A model generated the notes under the pieces. That model did not search any database. It was not told where the DNA came from and worked only from the letters and a program-made list of their open reading frames with translations. From Silene latifolia (taxonomy: Eukaryota > Streptophyta > Magnoliopsida > Caryophyllales > Caryophyllaceae), in the NCBI RefSeq assembly GCF_048544455.1, contig NC_133532.1, forward strand, positions 15,068,948 through 15,132,947: DNA of 64,000 nt, given 5' to 3'. The position numbers and the translations under genes were made by a program. Position 1 is the first letter of the stretch; every line of letters starts with the position of its first letter. Shown piece after piece: positions 58,951-64,000 of this stretch.

Positions 58951-61900
58951 ATGTCGAATTCTGGGGATAAAACCAATCCATCCTATAATCCTTTTGCTGT
59001 TAATACAACTGACAAAAACAATGCATCAGTGCCGGTATTTGGGAGTACAGGCAATTCAGGTCACAATCCGTTCTCAGTTAATACAAACGGCAATGCATCA
59101 ACGTCAGCTTTTGGGAATATGACCAACTCGATTCATAATCCATTTGCTGTTAATACTACTGGCAATGCCTCAATGTCGGGCTTTGGGAATCCAAATAACT
59201 CGGCTCCCAATCCTTTTGCTGTTAATACGACTGGCAATGCTTCAGTGTCGAGCTTTGGGAATCGAAACAACTCGAGTTCTAATCCTTTTGCCAATAATAC
59301 AAATGGCAATGCATCATTGTCAACCTTTGGAAATATGACTAATGCGACTCATAATCCATTTGCTGTTAATACGACTGGCAATGCTTCAGTGTCAGTCTTT
59401 GGGAATCCAAGCAACCCAGCTCCTAATCCTTTTGCTGTTAATGCAAATGGCAATGCATCAATGTCGAACTTTGGGAACCCAAGCAACCCTACTCCTAATC
59501 CTTTCGCATTAAACACAAATGGCAATGCGACCTTTGGGAATACAAGCAACCCACCTCCTAATCCCTTTGCTGTTAAACCACCTGAAAATTCGCCTATGCC
59601 AATGTTTTGGAATACAAACTCAACTTGTAATCCTTTTGCCGGTAACACATTTAGCAACACAACTTCCCCAAGTTTTCCATTTCGGGGGATCACTTTTGAA
59701 GGAACTTCAACTGGACAATTTGGAGCACCGCCATCCTCAGTTTTAACTTCTCCTTTGACCTTCGGTATGATCTCTTTTTGGTTCTTTTACAGGGTCTGTT
59801 GGGAATGGGGCCGTGTTGAGATGCCTGTGGTTTCTGGGTAGCTTTTATTTGAACTAGAAATGCCATTTAGTACCTAATAATGCGGATACAACCAAAAGGT
59901 AAATCTTCTCTTTACACAGAGAAGATGCAGGTTCAATTCCTGCTGCCCGCTCCATTTGATTATACGACATGTATCTTTCTGTATCTTTTGCCCGACATGT
60001 ATCTTTCTGTATCTTTTGCCCATTCAGCCGTATGTTAATTGTGATTGCCAACAGTGTTATTGCAATAGAGAGCTCGGCAATCATGAATGTATAGATAGAT
60101 AGATTTCCATGCTTGCAATTCTTCTCACTTCCGTAGCTTCTTACTAATCATTCGAGCTCTCTGAATATGTTAATTTTCATGTTTTGCATCAAGACTGCAC
60201 CCTGCACGGCTCAAAATGGGGCCGGTTACTCCTCTTTTCCTACTTTCCTGTACTACTATACTAGTAATTTAGCATGTATACCTGTATTTGCCTATTGGGC
60301 ATTGTTAAAAACCCCTCATCGTGGCTTTCACATTGTTTATAACTTTATACCCGTGTTAGGTACAAACACATCATGATTGCTAATATATATTGACTCATCA
60401 TAATATCAATATTGTCCTTTTAAATTTTATTCTCATAGGAGTTCCAGCTGCCCCCGCAGAAACTTCTGGTACACCTGCAGCATTCACCAACCATATGCGT
60501 AACAATGCCTTTGGTTGGGGGCCTGGTGGAAGTGCACCTTCGTCTTTTTCACAGTCGTCAGGATTAAAGTTTGGGCCGTCTTCAAATTCTCTCTTTGGTA
60601 CTATAGGGCTTATGACATCAACATCTGCTGGTAAGTCTATTGAGTTTCGATTGACTGTTTTGCTATAATTAGTAGATTAGGTTTTTTTTGTACTGTTTTC
60701 ATGTGCTGAACGTATTTCTGCTTTCATTTACGGCTACATTTACCTGCACAGCCTAGGAAATACATAGCCTAATACCACAACTTTTACGCTACATGCCTGG
60801 TATAAAAACGCGGTATTGATTGATATTGCAGATTCAACATAGCACTATTATGGACATTTAATCGTGTTTTCTAATTTCTTGTAGGTACAAACATATCTGT
60901 TTCAAATGCTGGATCATTTAGTCTTGGTTCTACGAAACCTTGCAGTAGTCCGCAATTTTCATTTGGTGAGTATACATCATATCTTAGTCTGTTGGCAGTA
61001 GGCACTACTTGAGATTTGTAGTGTTATTTTTTTGCCTGCAAATTGTTTTACACAAGCTTCTACAGGTCTGAATAAAGGAAGTAAGATCAAACCGTATGCA
61101 GCCACCAAGAATCCAGAGGATAGCAAAGAACAATTCCTTTCAATCTCTAGTATGCCCGTTTATAAAAGTAAATCTCATGAAGAATTGAGATGGGAGGATT
61201 ATGAGCTTAAATCAGGAGGTATGTATCCTTGATTCAGATTTCTTTTACTCTATATTTCGTTTAATTCAGATGCTGATTATTCCTTTCTTCTTCTTCAATC
61301 ACAGGCACTCCTACTACTGTTTCGACAGGGTCATTTCCCTGTCCGGTTTCTCAGTTTCCGATATCAAACATAACTCCTACTGCTTTGAACCCTTTCTCCC
61401 CAAGTCCAATTCCGTCATTGAATTTCACTCCATCTAATCCTACTACTGCAGCTTCACTGTCAAATTCTGCCCCATCTAGCACCACAACACCAGTATTCAC
61501 TCTCCCTTCATCGCCTTTTCAAACCCCTTCCTTTCCCAAACAAGATCCATCATCAAACTCAACTCCATCTACCAACATAACATCGGTGTTCAATCAACCC
61601 CCATCTTCTGTTCTGAATACTTCCTTTACTAGTCTAACCCCATTATCAAATTCAAATCCATGGCCGTTCACTCAGCTATCAACACTCAACTCCATCCCGG
61701 CTAACCCTCTTAATCTAATTCCGCCCTCAACGTCAACTCCTAGCTTCACTAAACCCACCGACAGTGGAAATTCTGTTCCCAATACTTCCTTTCCTACTCC
61801 AAACCCATCATTCAATTTTACAGCACCATCACTCATCCAACCCTCAACTTCAAATCCATGGGCGTTAACTCAGCCATCAACACTCACTGAAACTGGAAAG

Positions 61901-63451
61901 AGCCAAATAAATGTAAGTGGAATTACTTCAACTCGTAAAACCTCCACTTGTTGCTCACTGGTCACCATTTCTGAATTCACAACAAGTGTTCGTCTTTGTT
62001 TCTTTATTTTTCATAATTCATTTTTGTTTCTCGTTAATACTCCACAATATTCTCATCGTAAGTTTAATTTCTGTCTGACTTCCTCTTGTTCTTCCTCATC
62101 AGCCAGCACCATCGGCTTTGGCATCCTATAATTCTCCAGGTATTCTGAAATATGTTTTGTCATTACTTGTATTATTTTGTTTTTCCTCCCCGTGTATATA
62201 TATATCTTGCGTAACACACTAATTATTCCTGCTACTATCTTGTCTTTTTTAGGCAACCATGGTGGTTCGACTGACAAGGCGGTTGACTGCATTATAGCTG
62301 TTAAAGATCCTTTCGGGCCTCAATCTGTATCCTCTCACCCTTTGACAGATTATTGCATCTGCTCTCCATTGATTCAAAATGGAATATCTGGCATGCCTGT
62401 AAGTAACTTTTTACTAGTCCCGATTTGTTTGCACATAGTATGCCTGTATCCAGGTCTTGGACAATACCTAGTATGCGAATATCTCTTATGAGCTTTGTTC
62501 ATCATGCAAAACAGGTGATTGATAAACCAGCAACAACCAGAGTTTCATCTCTCGTTACCTCAAGACATATCCCTCAACGACCATTGACAATGCGTGCCAG
62601 GAAATACAATCCCAAAAGTGATGGGCCAAAGGTGAGAAATTATATAATACAGAGAGTTTATTATTTCCAAATTTCCATCACCTTTAGTTGCTCTTAGTTA
62701 GCAATCTTAAATTATTTGTCTGTTACCATTTCAGGTTCCGTTCTTTGATCACATTGATGAAACACCGAGTACCCAAAAGGAGTCTACTTTTATTATTCCA
62801 AGGGAGAATCCCAGGTCGGTGTTTGAGGCTACCCCTAATCTGTCCGGTGTCAGCTGTGTCAAAGCCGCCATCACTGATGCATCTACTTCGCTACATGATC
62901 TTAGACTCAAATCTAAGACAGACGAAGCTAGCAGTTCCACGCCCTGCAACTTGGAGAGTCAAAAATCAGTTAACGAGAAATGGCAACAGGTCAATCCATC
63001 AGCATCAGTGCCAAAACTCCAACGACCTGATTATTACACACAGCCATCAATCCAGGAACTACTATCAGCTGAAAGCAATGACCCTGGATTTTGCAGTCAT
63101 GTACAGGATTTTGTGGTGGGCCGACACGGGTATGGAGAGGTTAAGTTCGAAGGGGAGACAGATGTACGTGGGCTGGACCTTGATGCTCTTGTATCCTTCA
63201 ATAAGCGGGAGGTTATCGTCTATGAGGACGAGCATGAGAAACCCGAGATTGGAGAAGGCCTTAATAAGCAGGCCGAGGTTACTCTCCTGAACGTAAAGTG
63301 CAGTGACAAGACAGGAAAAGAATACAAGAGTGGGAAGATGGTCGATAAGTTTTTGGAGAAGCTGAAGAAAGTGGCTGAAGAACAGGGAGCTGAGTTTGTG
63401 TCCTATGATGCTGTTAATGGTGTGTGGAAGTTTCAGGTTCAGCATTTCTAG
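58951..63451 (+). CDS. NUP98: NUP98-type nucleoporin (9 coding exons, 954 aa), ending at His-Phe
   Basis: FG nucleoporin of the nuclear pore. Exons 58951-59764, 60439-60630, 60885-60965, 61066-61218, 61305-61912, 62103-62139, 62253-62398, 62515-62631 and 62735-63451 join in consistent phases. Exon 1 is mostly repeats of about 27 residues built on FGN and NPFAVNTTGNAS. EELRWEDY (about 401-408) is the Rae1/Gle2-binding GLEBS motif. The KPATTRVSSLVTSRH segment precedes the C-terminal autoproteolytic domain (about 810-954), with DFVVGRHGYGEVKF, TDVRGLDLDALV, REVIVY, LNKQAEVTLLN and a final WKFQVQHF. The stop codon follows His-Phe directly, where family members have HFS and a tail. FGQAASGF is open just upstream of the chosen ATG, so an upstream exon is possible. 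Compared with Arabidopsis NUP98A/B, as I remember them, the FG region looks strongly rearranged; orthology to either was not resolved. Confidence 0.9.
59882..59953 (+). pseudogene. Plastid-derived trnG(GCC) pseudogene (NUPT) in NUP98 intron
   Basis: Starts GCGGATACAACC and ends GGTTCAATTCCTGCTGCCCGC, colinear with chloroplast trnG-GCC as remembered (GCGGATATAGTCGAATGG ... GGTTCGATTCCCGCTGCCCGC). Many differences are C-to-T or G-to-A, as in methylated nuclear copies of plastid DNA. The anticodon loop is altered, so it should not function. Confidence 0.6.
59965..60020. repeat. Perfect 28-bp tandem duplication next to the trnG copy
   Basis: CGACATGTATCTTTCTGTAT plus CTTTTGCC occurs twice head to tail (59965-59992 and 59993-60020) with no differences. 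Confidence 0.85.
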
Positions 63452-64000
63452 TCAGTATGGGATAGAATTACTTAATTACCTGTTCAGTTAGGTTAATTAT
63501 GATTTTGCAAGTAAAAATTTAGGTTTAGGTAAATAAGAGCTGGGTAATTCAGCTAATCTGATGTAAGGGTGCAGTCGTTTAGGTTTTTACTGTCTCAGTA
63601 ACATTTGTACATCAGCGTCTGTTTGCTGGCTCAGAACAAAGGTGAAGTAATATAGTAGTGATTGGAAAAGTTCTGTTTAAGCAAATTTTTGTAAGCATCT
63701 TTCAATAATGTATCGGGTAAATTTACTTTACTCGTTCCCGTTTGTGTGTTTTTAGCCAATTTACATGATGTTCATATGTTAAATCAACGTTTTTTTTCAG
63801 TCGCAATCATCTAGTGAACTATTTTGTATTGTTGAAGACGATTTTAGAATTTCTATACTCAATTTTGCACTCGGACACATAAACTTCACCGAGTGAAGCC
63901 ATTCCATTCCGCTAATAAAGCAAAGAAGGTTTCATGTTTACTGTACACAAGACTAGAGAATGGTTCACTGATTACATTGGTATGTCAAATATGACTAGAT
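63452..64000. other. NUP98 3' untranslated region and flanking DNA
   Basis: Contains AATAAT/AATAAG-type polyadenylation candidates (for example near 63704). No further gene was recognised before the window ends. Confidence 0.5.

Noticed and set aside
59882-59953. Functional nuclear tRNA-Gly gene
   Set aside because: The anticodon loop and D-arm differ from a working tRNA, and it lies in an intron; better read as an organelle-derived relic.
62177-62491. 104-codon plus-strand frame in the NUP98 region
   Set aside because: Reads through intron sequence and the wrong frame of exon 62253-62398.

Overview
The window is nuclear DNA of a flowering plant, most likely a dicot: GT-AG introns, AT-rich intergenic DNA, Stowaway- and Tourist-type MITEs, Helitrons, a CACTA transposon and a Tat/Retand-like Gypsy element. 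The element spectrum (Retand-like element, TTCAG-array MITEs, TCGATCGA-rich LTR) makes me think of Caryophyllales, but this is weak inference and I cannot name the species.

Five host genes can be assembled exon by exon with phase-consistent splice sites. They are: a short, probably mitochondrial protein of unknown function (3641-6753, minus); a class-B GATA zinc-finger factor (8107-9148, minus); a membrane-tailed P-loop GTPase-like protein (19754-21750, minus); importin alpha (23636-27829, minus, ten exons, 525 aa); and a divergent NUP98-type nucleoporin (58951-63451, plus, nine coding exons, 954 aa). Importin alpha and NUP98 both serve nuclear transport, but about 31 kb of transposons separates them and nothing suggests co-regulation.

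The rest is transposon-derived. 1-19 kb holds MITEs, retroelement tails, a Copia-type LTR and a FAR1/MULE-like remnant. 28.4-32.5 kb holds a LINE with a clear 15-bp target-site duplication next to a copy of an unclassified poly(A) repeat. 33.0-34.7 kb is a Helitron carrying two MITEs. 36.4-43.8 kb is a full-length CACTA element with TNPD- and TNPA-type genes and a striking hairpin of about 215 bp. 44.3-56.1 kb is a nest: two related Helitrons head to tail, the first split by a Retand-like LTR element, which is itself split by a solo LTR.

The observations most worth a second look are the NUP98 reading frame stopping exactly at the His-Phe of the autoproteolysis site, the near-perfect long hairpin inside the CACTA element, the uneven divergence of the two Retand LTRs, the promoter-bearing antisense ORF in that element, and a three-copy repeat that keeps one peptide frame open. 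All calls come from reading the sequence; no database search was run.
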